Part shown: in pieces, positions 1-4,706 of the stretch
Position numbering within the stretch: the stretch's first letter is position 1
Layout of the letters: each line of letters starts with the position of its first letter
Assembly: GCA_003132105.1 (NCBI GenBank)
Contig: PKWS01000272.1
Coordinates: 1 to 7,710, forward strand
Length of the DNA: 7,710 nucleotides
Source of the DNA: Desulfosporosinus sp.
Lineage (GTDB): Bacteria; Bacillota; Desulfitobacteriia; Desulfitobacteriales; Desulfitobacteriaceae
Direction: 5' to 3'
Notes under the pieces: generated by a model
What the model was told of the DNA's origin: nothing
What the model saw: only the letters and a program-made list of their open reading frames with translations
The model's database searches: none
Made by a program: the position numbers and the translations under genes

Positions 1-114
1 GAAAACCTGGCTTGCGCCAAGCATTTTAGGTGCCTGTGGAAACCCTAATGGTAGTTATACCACTCTAAAATTATCAATTTAAATAGTATTAAAAAGCTTA
101 TGAGAATCTATTGC
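1..114. other. Left-edge segment with no confident gene
   Basis: The plus-strand frame beginning at base 2 is open from the window edge to a TAA at 80-82. It would encode 26 residues ending in ...NPNGSYTTLKLSI and could be the 3' end of a gene entering from the left, with the palindrome at 115-156 as its terminator. A 26-codon open stretch is too short to prove coding, and the other plus frames close at 27-29 and 46-48. On the minus strand no start with a good ribosome binding site is visible. No known family is recognised. Confidence 0.2.
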
Positions 115-156
115 AAACAATTTAAAAGCTGGGATATCCCAGCTTTTAAATTGTTT
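115..156. terminator. Perfect 42-bp palindrome, probable bidirectional terminator
   Basis: Bases 115-135 are the exact reverse complement of 136-156, with the core AAAAGCTGGGATATCCCAGC and AT-rich flanks ending in TTTTAAATTGTTTT on the plus strand and the same on the minus strand. In RNA the central bases would open into a small loop and the stem would run into a U-rich tract in either direction. It lies 36 bp beyond the agrD stop, as expected for the end of the agr transcript on the minus strand. It could also serve a gene entering from the left on the plus strand. The tail is not a clean U run, so terminator is the best but not the only reading. Confidence 0.6.
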
Positions 157-192
157 TAGACAAATGTGTTTGCAGTACTGGTAACCTCCTGA

Positions 193-315
193 TTATCTTT
201 GCAATGCTTTCGGGGTTTTAGGTTGATACAACCATATAGCACACGCAAAAACCGAGGTCGCACTAGCTAGGAGCATTAGCATTGATGCAATTATGGTAAA
301 GACGTACCTTTTCAT
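193..315 (-). CDS. agrD: AgrD-like cyclic lactone autoinducer peptide precursor
   Basis: This 40-residue gene encodes the precursor of a secreted thiolactone quorum-sensing peptide. Seen: a charged start MKRYV, a hydrophobic amphipathic leader (about residues 6-24, FTIIASMLMLLASATSVFA), the ring cysteine C25 in ACAIWLYQ, and a charged recognition tail QPKTPKALQR after Y30. The pattern C-x4-Y-(Q/E)-P-(K/E)-x-P is that of clostridial AgrD peptides. By analogy with the five-residue ring of Clostridium perfringens, AgrB should cut between L29 and Y30 and close a cyclo(CAIWL) thiolactone; this is inference. The ATG at 315-313 overlaps the agrB stop codon (ATGA). An AGGTGAG ribosome binding site lies inside the agrB 3' end, about 8-10 bases upstream, so the two genes are translationally coupled. 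The cognate sensor kinase is not visible in the window. Confidence 0.93.
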   Translation of the reverse strand: MKRYVFTIIASMLMLLASATSVFACAIWLYQPKTPKALQR

Positions 316-905
316 AGTCCATACTCACCTCTTTTCGTATTAAAAATAGGCAGTAAGGTGATACTTTGATAAAATACACCTAGAACTGCACTAACAGTTA
401 GTAATTTATTATCAATCAGAGAAATTATTAAAAATGAAATAATTACGAAAACCATTGACGAAATCTTAAGTTTAACTTTTAAGCTACTAGAATGAATTGG
501 CTTTGATTCGCTATCTACAGGAGCTAAGAAAGATACTAATAAAAAAGAAACAAGTAAGATAATTATCAGACTAGACTGATTAGCCAAGTCATAATTAACA
601 AGTTTTTTAGTTAATACTCCAATTAAAGCATATGTAATTGAACTAATGGTCAAACATTTTGTTGGAGTATTAAAATGAGCCCCTCCCGATACTCTTCGTA
701 ATAAGCCACCAAAAATAGCTGCAATAACAGCCGGAATTAATGCATTTGACAAATATCCTAAAAGTATTATTAAAAATGAGCCTAGGAGGAATAAAAGTGC
801 TGTTTCAATGGCATATTCCATAATTTCCTTTTTATCGTCACTGTAATTCAATTCACTTGTTATTATTTCAGTGAGTTTACTACTAATAATTTGAGAGAAA
901 TTCAT
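312..905 (-). CDS. agrB: AgrB, membrane protease that processes the AgrD pro-peptide
   Basis: AgrB is an integral membrane cysteine protease that removes the C-terminal tail of AgrD and forms the thiolactone ring of the autoinducing peptide. The 197-residue length is normal. After an amphipathic N-terminus (1-30) come hydrophobic segments at about 32-52 and 55-70, then the family signature RRVSGGAHFNTPTKCL (70-85) with the catalytic pair H77 and C84 at the same positions as in the Staphylococcus aureus protein. Further membrane segments follow at about 111-128, 149-163 and 167-186, with the conserved LAPVDSESKPI loop between them. ATG at 905-903 is preceded by GAGGT 8 bases upstream, and that site overlaps the stop codon of the 150-aa gene, so agrB is the third gene of a run 154-aa gene, 150-aa gene, agrB, agrD. 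Both catalytic residues are present, so the protein should be active. Confidence 0.96.
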   Translation of the reverse strand: MNFSQIISSKLTEIITSELNYSDDKKEIMEYAIETALLFLLGSFLIILLGYLSNALIPAVIAAIFGGLLRRVSGGAHFNTPTKCLTISSITYALIGVLTKKLVNYDLANQSSLIIILLVSFLLVSFLAPVDSESKPIHSSSLKVKLKISSMVFVIISFLIISLIDNKLLTVSAVLGVFYQSITLLPIFNTKRGEYGL

Positions 906-915
906 TCATACAACC

Positions 916-1368
916 TCATTTTGGTTTAAATTTATTTAATAAAAAAGCAGCGATAAAAATCAGAACTACTTGAGGTTCTCCTATCTCAATCCTTATTACT
1001 AAGTTAGTGAATAGGGTTTCAGGTGTTACTCCAAAAACAGGCATTAACAATGCTAGGCACGCAAACTCACATATTGCTAACGCTAAAAAACTCACTAAAC
1101 TTGCAATAAGGGATAAACTGAAATCCCCCTTGCCTAGCCAAGTTAAAGCTAAAAATAATAAAATAATTTGCAAAAATATATTAACCCCAAAAGGGATGGG
1201 AAACAGTCTCACAACATAAGAAATAACAGCTAAAACAATCCCAATTAGTAAAATTCTATTCCACTTCAAAGGTATTTTGGCAATTACAAATGCTAAAGTT
1301 ACAACTGCAATTCCTTCAGGTATTCCTTGTAAGAGCAAAGCAATCCATGGAACGTTTATAGATCCCAC
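916..1368 (-). CDS. Polytopic membrane protein linked to agrBD, downstream paralogue (150 aa)
   Basis: I do not recognise a named family. The protein is almost wholly hydrophobic, with probable membrane segments at about 7-30, 37-55, 59-78, 83-112 (one long or two short) and 131-147, and no soluble domain. Conserved-looking loops are LLQGIPEG (12-19), IPLKWNR (32-38), RLFPIPFG (54-61) and NLVIRIEIGEP (122-132). By a hand alignment it is about two-thirds identical to the 154-aa protein encoded upstream. The layout resembles the membrane sensor half of AgrC-like histidine kinases without the kinase part, but that is inference. The start is GTG at 1368-1366, with GGAG 5 bases upstream. It ends 10 bp before agrB and its stop overlaps the agrB ribosome binding site, so the two are co-transcribed. 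Roles as a peptide receptor, transporter partner or immunity factor are all possible. Confidence 0.85.
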   Translation of the reverse strand: MGSINVPWIALLLQGIPEGIAVVTLAFVIAKIPLKWNRILLIGIVLAVISYVVRLFPIPFGVNIFLQIILLFLALTWLGKGDFSLSLIASLVSFLALAICEFACLALLMPVFGVTPETLFTNLVIRIEIGEPQVVLIFIAAFLLNKFKPK

Positions 1369-1413
1369 AACCTCTCCAATTAAACATATCTATACTAGAT
1401 TACAACATCACAA

Positions 1414-1478
1414 CGTTCTTCCTCTAATTTCAATTATCGCACACTCCAAGGGGCGAATTTACACGAATCTTGTCTTAC
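1414..1478. repeat. Duplicated upstream region, copy 1
   Basis: This stretch aligns by eye with 2125-2184. Shared blocks on the plus strand are CGTTCTTCCTCT, ATTAT(C/T)GCACACTC(C/T)AAG and CGAATT(T/C)AC(A/G)CGAATC(T/C)TGTC. It includes the promoter elements and the start of the leader of the 150-aa gene. With the paralogous coding regions beside both copies, it marks a tandem duplication of gene plus promoter. Most differences are C/T or A/G changes plus one short gap near the predicted transcription start. Confidence 0.75.
1433..1468 (-). promoter_or_regulatory. Promoter of the 150-aa gene and agrBD, with paired CGAAT repeats
   Basis: On the minus strand an extended -10, TGC-GATAAT, is formed by the complement of 1433-1441. 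No good -35 hexamer is seen. In its place two copies of ATTCG (plus strand CGAAT at 1454-1458 and 1464-1468) are spaced exactly one helical turn apart. The predicted start is near 1426, giving a leader of about 58 bases. The same arrangement recurs before the 154-aa gene at 2141-2176, which argues that it is functional. An activator dimer replacing the -35 contact, perhaps the agr response regulator, is a reasonable inference. Confidence 0.5.
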
Positions 1479-1521
1479 TAGAAAATAATTATCAGATCTG
1501 AAGTGGGATCCTTTAAAAGGT

Positions 1522-1986
1522 TCAAGCAACTCTTGGTATGTATAATTTATTCAATAGAAAAGCAGAGATAAATAAAAGAAGCACATGCGGTTCTCCTACT
1601 ACAATTCTTATGACTAAGTTATCAAATATGGTTTTAGGTGTCAATCCAAAAGTTTGCATAAACAATGACATACAACTAAACTCAAATATTGCTAGCGCCA
1701 AAAAACTCGATGAACTTGCAATAAAAGATAGCCCTAAATCCCCCTTGCTTAACCTAGATAAAATTATAAATAATATAAAGAGTAGCAAAATAGTATGAAT
1801 CCCAAAAGGGATAGGAAACAGTCTAATTACATACGCACAAAAAGCTAGAACAATCCCAGTCAATAGAACTCTATTCCACTTAAGGGGTATTCCGGCAATT
1901 ACAAAAGCTAAAGTTACAACTGCCGTTTCTTCAGGTATTCCTTGTAAGAGTAGAGCAATCAGTGGAATTTTTATTATTCTCACCAC
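1522..1986 (-). CDS. Polytopic membrane protein linked to agrBD, upstream paralogue (154 aa)
   Basis: A paralogue of the 150-aa protein, with the same probable membrane segments (about 8-31, 38-56, 61-79, 84-113 and 132-148) and the same loops LLQGIPEE, IPLKWNR, RLFPIPFG, KGD and NLVIRIVVGEP. Differences cluster in the third segment and in residues 15-20, which would be expected if the copies have diverged in ligand or partner specificity (inference). The C-terminus NKLYIPRVA is short and positive. No catalytic motif or kinase domain is present. GTG at 1986-1984 is taken as the start, followed at once by a second GTG; the ribosome binding site is poor (GGATGG directly before), so initiation may be weak. 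The product has no recognised name or proven function. Hydrophobic pattern and conservation between copies make it a real gene. Confidence 0.82.
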   Translation of the reverse strand: MVRIIKIPLIALLLQGIPEETAVVTLAFVIAGIPLKWNRVLLTGIVLAFCAYVIRLFPIPFGIHTILLLFILFIILSRLSKGDLGLSFIASSSSFLALAIFEFSCMSLFMQTFGLTPKTIFDNLVIRIVVGEPHVLLLFISAFLLNKLYIPRVA

Positions 1987-2009
1987 CCATCCAACTTAAT
2001 ATAAAGAAA

Positions 2010-2084
2010 CTATTCTACATGACCTATCAAAATCCGTCCTAATAATAACCTTATTGGACAAACCGCTGGGAAGATATCCTTCAT
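2010..2084 (-). CDS. Possible 24-codon leader ORF upstream of the 154-aa gene
   Basis: A small frame starts at ATG 2084-2082 with GGAG six bases upstream and ends at TAG 2012-2010, giving MKDIFPAVCPIRLLLGR followed by ILIGHVE. The same frame extends upstream to GTG at 2114 without a stop. It lies in the leader between the predicted promoter at 2141-2176 and the 154-aa gene, in a segment with no counterpart before the 150-aa gene. The start region sits beside an inverted repeat (2051-2058 with 2092-2099), so it could be a leader peptide or chance. No family is recognised. Confidence 0.22.
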   Translation of the reverse strand: MKDIFPAVCPIRLLLGRILIGHVE

Positions 2085-2099
2085 CGCCCGCTCCAATAA
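2051..2099. repeat. Inverted repeat in the leader of the 154-aa gene
   Basis: TTATTGGA at 2051-2058 is the exact complement in reverse of TCCAATAA at 2092-2099, 33 bases apart, with a second small hairpin GAAG-ATATC-CTTC (2070-2082) inside. In the minus-strand transcript the outer stem would cover part of the GGAG that precedes the small ORF at 2084. A regulatory leader structure is possible, but an 8-bp stem with a long loop could arise by chance. Confidence 0.35.
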
Positions 2100-2124
2100 A
2101 CATTTAAACACCACAAGACCCTGC

Positions 2125-2184
2125 CGTTCTTCCTCTTTCTATTATTGCACACTCTAAGTGACGAATTCACGCGAATCCTGTCCT
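2125..2184. repeat. Duplicated upstream region, copy 2
   Basis: Counterpart of 1414-1478, upstream of the 154-aa gene. Similarity stops downstream of the AGGAAGAACG block (minus strand), where this copy carries about 100 extra bases before its gene, and fades upstream beyond about 2190. Confidence 0.75.
2141..2176 (-). promoter_or_regulatory. Promoter of the 154-aa gene, with paired CGAAT repeats
   Basis: On the minus strand there is an extended -10, TGC-AATAAT (complement of 2141-2149), and two ATTCG repeats (plus strand CGAAT at 2162-2166 and 2172-2176) again 10 bp apart, with the nearer one at about -28 to -32. The predicted start near 2134 would give an unusually long leader of almost 150 bases. 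The position relative to the -10 matches that in the downstream copy exactly or within one base. Confidence 0.5.
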
Positions 2185-2259
2185 ATGAATAAATAACTTT
2201 TCCGGCCTTGCTGCACCTGAGCTCATCAATCACTAGTCTCTTTAAACCTTTTCATATAT

Positions 2260-2288
2260 TTGCACCTACACCCTTTTAGTTATATAAT
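2260..2288 (+). promoter_or_regulatory. Sigma-A-type promoter of the thiamine operon
   Basis: TTGCAC at 2260-2265 and a perfect TATAAT at 2283-2288 are separated by 17 bases, the optimal spacing. Transcription should start near 2295, about 50 bases before the TPP aptamer. No other good pair is seen between the minus-strand promoter at 2141-2176 and the riboswitch. Confidence 0.75.
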
Positions 2289-2289
2289 A

Positions 2290-2323
2290 GGCATTAATAC
2301 TTACTAGGATAAGTATTAATGCC
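2290..2323. repeat. 34-bp palindrome at the thiamine operon start site
   Basis: GGCATTAATACTTA (2290-2303) and its exact reverse complement (2310-2323) flank a 6-base centre CTAGGA. It begins one base after the -10 box and covers the predicted transcription start, the classic position of a repressor operator. If transcribed it could fold only in part, because the first bases would be missing from the RNA. It has no T run, so it is not a terminator. It lies outside the TPP aptamer. Confidence 0.6.
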
Positions 2324-2343
2324 CACTCAACTGAATACGTTTG

Positions 2344-2428
2344 TTTGCTAGGGGTGCCCTTCGGGGCTGAGATGAGGAAACTCGATCCCTTTGAACCTGA
2401 TCTGGTTAATACCAGCGGAGGAAAGCTA
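2344..2428 (+). ncRNA. TPP riboswitch (THI element) aptamer
   Basis: The RNA aptamer binds thiamine pyrophosphate and controls the operon that makes it. Conserved blocks are present in order: GGGGTGCCC with the TTCGGGG turn, CTGAGAT (2367-2373), GATCCCTTTGAACCTGATCT, and GGTTAATACCAGCGGAGGAAAGC (2404-2425, in two blocks). The closing helix can pair TTTGCT with AGCTAA with one mismatch. It is followed 26 bases later by an intrinsic terminator, which points to control by premature transcription termination when TPP is abundant. The first gene downstream is thiS. Confidence 0.97.
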
Positions 2429-2450
2429 ATCGTTTTACTTATAAAAGTAT

Positions 2451-2485
2451 AAATGAGAACTGCTTACCGCAGTTCTCATTTTTTT
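2451..2485 (+). terminator. Riboswitch expression-platform terminator
   Basis: A perfect 13-bp stem, AAATGAGAACTGC with GCAGTTCTCATTT, encloses a TTACC loop and runs into a T tract (2479-2485). It stands between the aptamer and thiS, so TPP binding most likely promotes this hairpin. The alternative antiterminator pairing could not be worked out with certainty by eye. Any reading frame starting at 2453 would lie inside this hairpin and is not the true start of thiS. Confidence 0.92.
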
Positions 2486-2550
2486 AAACTCCCTGGTATC
2501 ATGGCAGTAAGATGGGAACCCCCGGCTAACACGTATGGAAAACAAGTGAA

Positions 2551-2556
2551 AGGAGG
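2551..2556 (+). promoter_or_regulatory. Ribosome binding site that fixes the thiS start
   Basis: A perfect AGGAGG stands 7 bases before GTG at 2564. It selects the short 66-residue ThiS over the longer frame that opens at 2453 inside the terminator. Confidence 0.9.
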
Positions 2557-2563
2557 ACTGCAC

Positions 2564-2764
2564 GTGCAAATTATTGCAAACGGGAAACTGCAGGAAATTT
2601 CCGCAGGATGTACCGTCTACCAGTTACTTCAATACCAAGCTGTGACCCTCAAAGCGGCGGTCGTTGAACTCAATGAAAAAATCCTGAAGCAAGAACATTG
2701 GCAGAGTACTCTTTTGCAGGCTGGTGACCGTTTGGAAATCTTAGTATTTATGGGAGGTGGCTGA
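2564..2764 (+). CDS. thiS: ThiS, sulfur carrier protein for thiazole synthesis
   Basis: ThiS is a small ubiquitin-like carrier whose C-terminal glycine is adenylated by ThiF, turned into a thiocarboxylate, and then delivers sulfur to ThiG. From GTG at 2564 the protein has 66 residues, the usual family length: MQIIANGKLQEI beta hairpin, a helix around 17-30, VVELNEKIL (33-41), then GDRLEILVFMGGG with the terminal Gly-Gly needed for activation (an extra glycine precedes the pair). The start is chosen by the AGGAGG 7 bases upstream and by the fact that the upstream extension would lie in the terminator hairpin. It is the first gene of the operon, ends 4 bases before the preferred thiG start, and is regulated by the TPP riboswitch. 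Confidence 0.96.
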   Translation: MQIIANGKLQEISAGCTVYQLLQYQAVTLKAAVVELNEKILKQEHWQSTLLQAGDRLEILVFMGGG

Positions 2765-2768
2765 TACC

Positions 2769-3572
2769 GTGAACGATATCCTACAGAGTGTTAATCCCCC
2801 CGATGACTGTTTACTCATCGGAGGAGTGAATTTGCATAGCCGACTGTTCATAGGAACTGGTAAATTTTCGTCACATGAAATAGTGCCCCAGGTGTTGGAA
2901 GCGAGCGGAAGCCAAGTAGTAACAATGGCTTTACGCCGAGTCGATTGGAAAAACCCCCAAGAGAATATTCTCAATTACCTGTCTCCTAACACCATTTTAT
3001 TGCCGAATACCTCCGGTGCTCGCACAGCCGAAGAAGCCATACGTATCGCTCGCTTAGCTCAGGCCGCCGGCTGCGGAAACTGGGTAAAAATCGAAGTAGT
3101 TCAGGATCAGCGTTACTTATTGCCGGATAATTGGGAGACACTCAAAGCCACAGAACAACTAGTCAAGGAAGGTTTTGTGGTACTTCCTTACATGAGCCCG
3201 GATTTGGGGGCAGCAAGGCGTCTGCAGGATGCTGGGGCGGCAGCCATCATGCCTCTAGGAGCTCCCATTGGAAGCAACAGAGGCCTGCAAACCAAAGAAC
3301 TCATCCGAATTCTAATTGAAGAGATTTCCCTGCCAATCATTGTCGATGCTGGCATCGGTCGACCCTCCGAGGCAGCCGAGGCTATGGAAATGGGGGCGGC
3401 TGCAGTGCTTGTGAATACGGCCATTGCCACGGCAGGTGATCCGGTGTTCATGGCCCAGGCCTTCCGCTTGGCGGTAGTGGCAGGACGGCTGGGTTATTTA
3501 GCAGGACCGGGTGAACGACGGCTTGAAGCCGCTGCTTCCTCCCCCTTAACCGGCTTTTTACAGGAGGCTTAA
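2769..3572 (+). CDS. thiG: ThiG, thiazole synthase
   Basis: ThiG condenses 1-deoxy-D-xylulose 5-phosphate, dehydroglycine and ThiS thiocarboxylate sulfur to the thiazole phosphate carboxylate. It is a cytosolic TIM barrel. Motifs seen: SRLFIGTGKF near the start, LLPNTSGARTAEEAIRIARL, WVKIEVV carrying the Schiff-base lysine (K107 counted from GTG 2769), GFVVLPYMSPD, AAAIMPLGAPIGSNRGL, IIVDAGIGRPSEAAEAMEMG and AVLVNTAIA. From GTG 2769 there are 267 residues, slightly above the usual 255-260. An in-frame GTG at 2757 overlaps thiS and its own ribosome binding site, so 2769, 11 bases after GGGAGG, is preferred. The protein is complete with an intact active site. It follows thiS directly, its physical and functional partner. 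Confidence 0.96.
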   Translation: MNDILQSVNPPDDCLLIGGVNLHSRLFIGTGKFSSHEIVPQVLEASGSQVVTMALRRVDWKNPQENILNYLSPNTILLPNTSGARTAEEAIRIARLAQAAGCGNWVKIEVVQDQRYLLPDNWETLKATEQLVKEGFVVLPYMSPDLGAARRLQDAGAAAIMPLGAPIGSNRGLQTKELIRILIEEISLPIIVDAGIGRPSEAAEAMEMGAAAVLVNTAIATAGDPVFMAQAFRLAVVAGRLGYLAGPGERRLEAAASSPLTGFLQEA

Positions 3573-3575
3573 CAG

Positions 3576-4706
3576 ATGTTTTACGAGCAAATCACGGAAT
3601 GGAAACCCATGCTCACCGAGTCAACCTGGGCAAGCTTTAGGGGAGTCGATGTCGAGCGTGTATTAGCCCGAGAGACTCTTCGCCCTCAAGATTTAGCGGT
3701 CTTGCTTTCCCCAATTGCCTTATCTTACCTAGAGCCCATGGCCAAAAAGGCTCAGGCCTTAACCATCCGCAATTTTGGCCGCACGATCGGTTTGTTTACT
3801 CCTCTGTATCTCGCTAATTTTTGTACTAATAGCTGTCTGTATTGTAGTTTCCACGCTGGAAATGAGATTGTAAGATGCAAGCTAACCGTGGAACAAGCCA
3901 TCAAAGAGGGAGAAGCCATCTCGTCCACCGGGCTTCAGCATTTGCTGCTCTTGACAGGAGAATCCCGTAACCAAAGCGGACCGGGTTATATGGAAGAATG
4001 CGTGCAGGCTTTGCGACCAATGTTTGCCTCTCTTGGGCTTGAAGTGTATCCTCTTTCCACTGGGGAGTACCGAGGTTTATTCGAGGCGGGAATTGATTCT
4101 GTCACTCTTTTTCAAGAAACCTACGATGAGATCACCTATGCGGAGGTACACCCCGCCGGACCAAAGCGCAATTATCACTACCGCTTAGAGGCACCAGACC
4201 GAGCGTGTGAGGCGGGAATCTCTTCAGTCAACATAGGAGCACTCTTAGGTCTCTCAGACTGGCGGCGGGATGCATTTTACTCAGCTCTTCATGCTGATTA
4301 CTTACAAAGAAATTATCCTGGGGTCGAAGTATCGATCTCGGTACCGCGCCTCCGGCCCTATGCCGGCAATTTCAAATCCTCTGCTACTCCCGTCACGGAT
4401 GAAGCTTTAGTCCAAATTATTCTGGCATACCGACTGTTTCTACCCCGGGCTGGCCTTACCTTATCCACAAGAGAAAGTCCCCAAATGCGGGAAAATTTGC
4501 TTCCCCTCGGAATTACTCGCCTGTCGGCTGGCTCTCTCACATCTGTCGGTGGTTATAGTGAGACAGACAACGTAGGCAGTGCCCAATTTGAAATTGCAGA
4601 CGAACGCTCCGTTCCGGATGTGGTACAGATGATCCGAGCCAAAGGCTATCTGCCCGCTTTTTGTGACTGGGTGAATATGCGGGAAAGAAATGCGGTAGGA
4701 AAATGA
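3576..4706 (+). CDS. thiH: ThiH, radical-SAM tyrosine lyase (2-iminoacetate synthase)
   Basis: ThiH uses S-adenosylmethionine and a [4Fe-4S] cluster to cleave tyrosine to dehydroglycine (2-iminoacetate) and p-cresol, supplying the glycine-derived part of the thiazole. It is the anaerobic alternative to the oxidase ThiO. At 376 residues it matches the Escherichia coli length. The radical-SAM motif NFCTNSCLYCSFH gives CX3CX2C at C83, C87 and C90; LLLTGES, VYPLSTGEYRGLFEAGIDSVTLFQETYDE (in the middle) and the C-terminal GGYSETDNVGSAQFEIADERS are typical. ATG 3576 is 3 bases after the thiG stop, with AGGAGG 8 bases upstream inside thiG. It overlaps thiF by ATGA. The presence of ThiH implies oxygen-sensitive synthesis. 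Confidence 0.97.
   Translation: MFYEQITEWKPMLTESTWASFRGVDVERVLARETLRPQDLAVLLSPIALSYLEPMAKKAQALTIRNFGRTIGLFTPLYLANFCTNSCLYCSFHAGNEIVRCKLTVEQAIKEGEAISSTGLQHLLLLTGESRNQSGPGYMEECVQALRPMFASLGLEVYPLSTGEYRGLFEAGIDSVTLFQETYDEITYAEVHPAGPKRNYHYRLEAPDRACEAGISSVNIGALLGLSDWRRDAFYSALHADYLQRNYPGVEVSISVPRLRPYAGNFKSSATPVTDEALVQIILAYRLFLPRAGLTLSTRESPQMRENLLPLGITRLSAGSLTSVGGYSETDNVGSAQFEIADERSVPDVVQMIRAKGYLPAFCDWVNMRERNAVGK

Noticed and set aside
1..48. Hairpin-like GCTTG-CGC-CAAGC near the left edge
   Set aside because: Only five base pairs and no T tract or partner element; likely chance.
1007..1219. Plus-strand ORF opposite the 150-aa gene
   Set aside because: It is the antisense shadow of a conserved membrane protein; no ribosome binding site or family resemblance. 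The same applies to the plus-strand frames at 1277-1501 and 1538-1798.
1501..1521. Possible terminator after the 154-aa gene (CCTTTAAAAGG)
   Set aside because: The repeat is AT-rich, has no loop and no T run, so it is not supported as a terminator; transcription may continue into the 150-aa gene.
2741..2974. Minus-strand ORF over the thiS/thiG junction
   Set aside because: It lies inside clearly conserved thiS and thiG on the other strand; low-complexity shadow translation.
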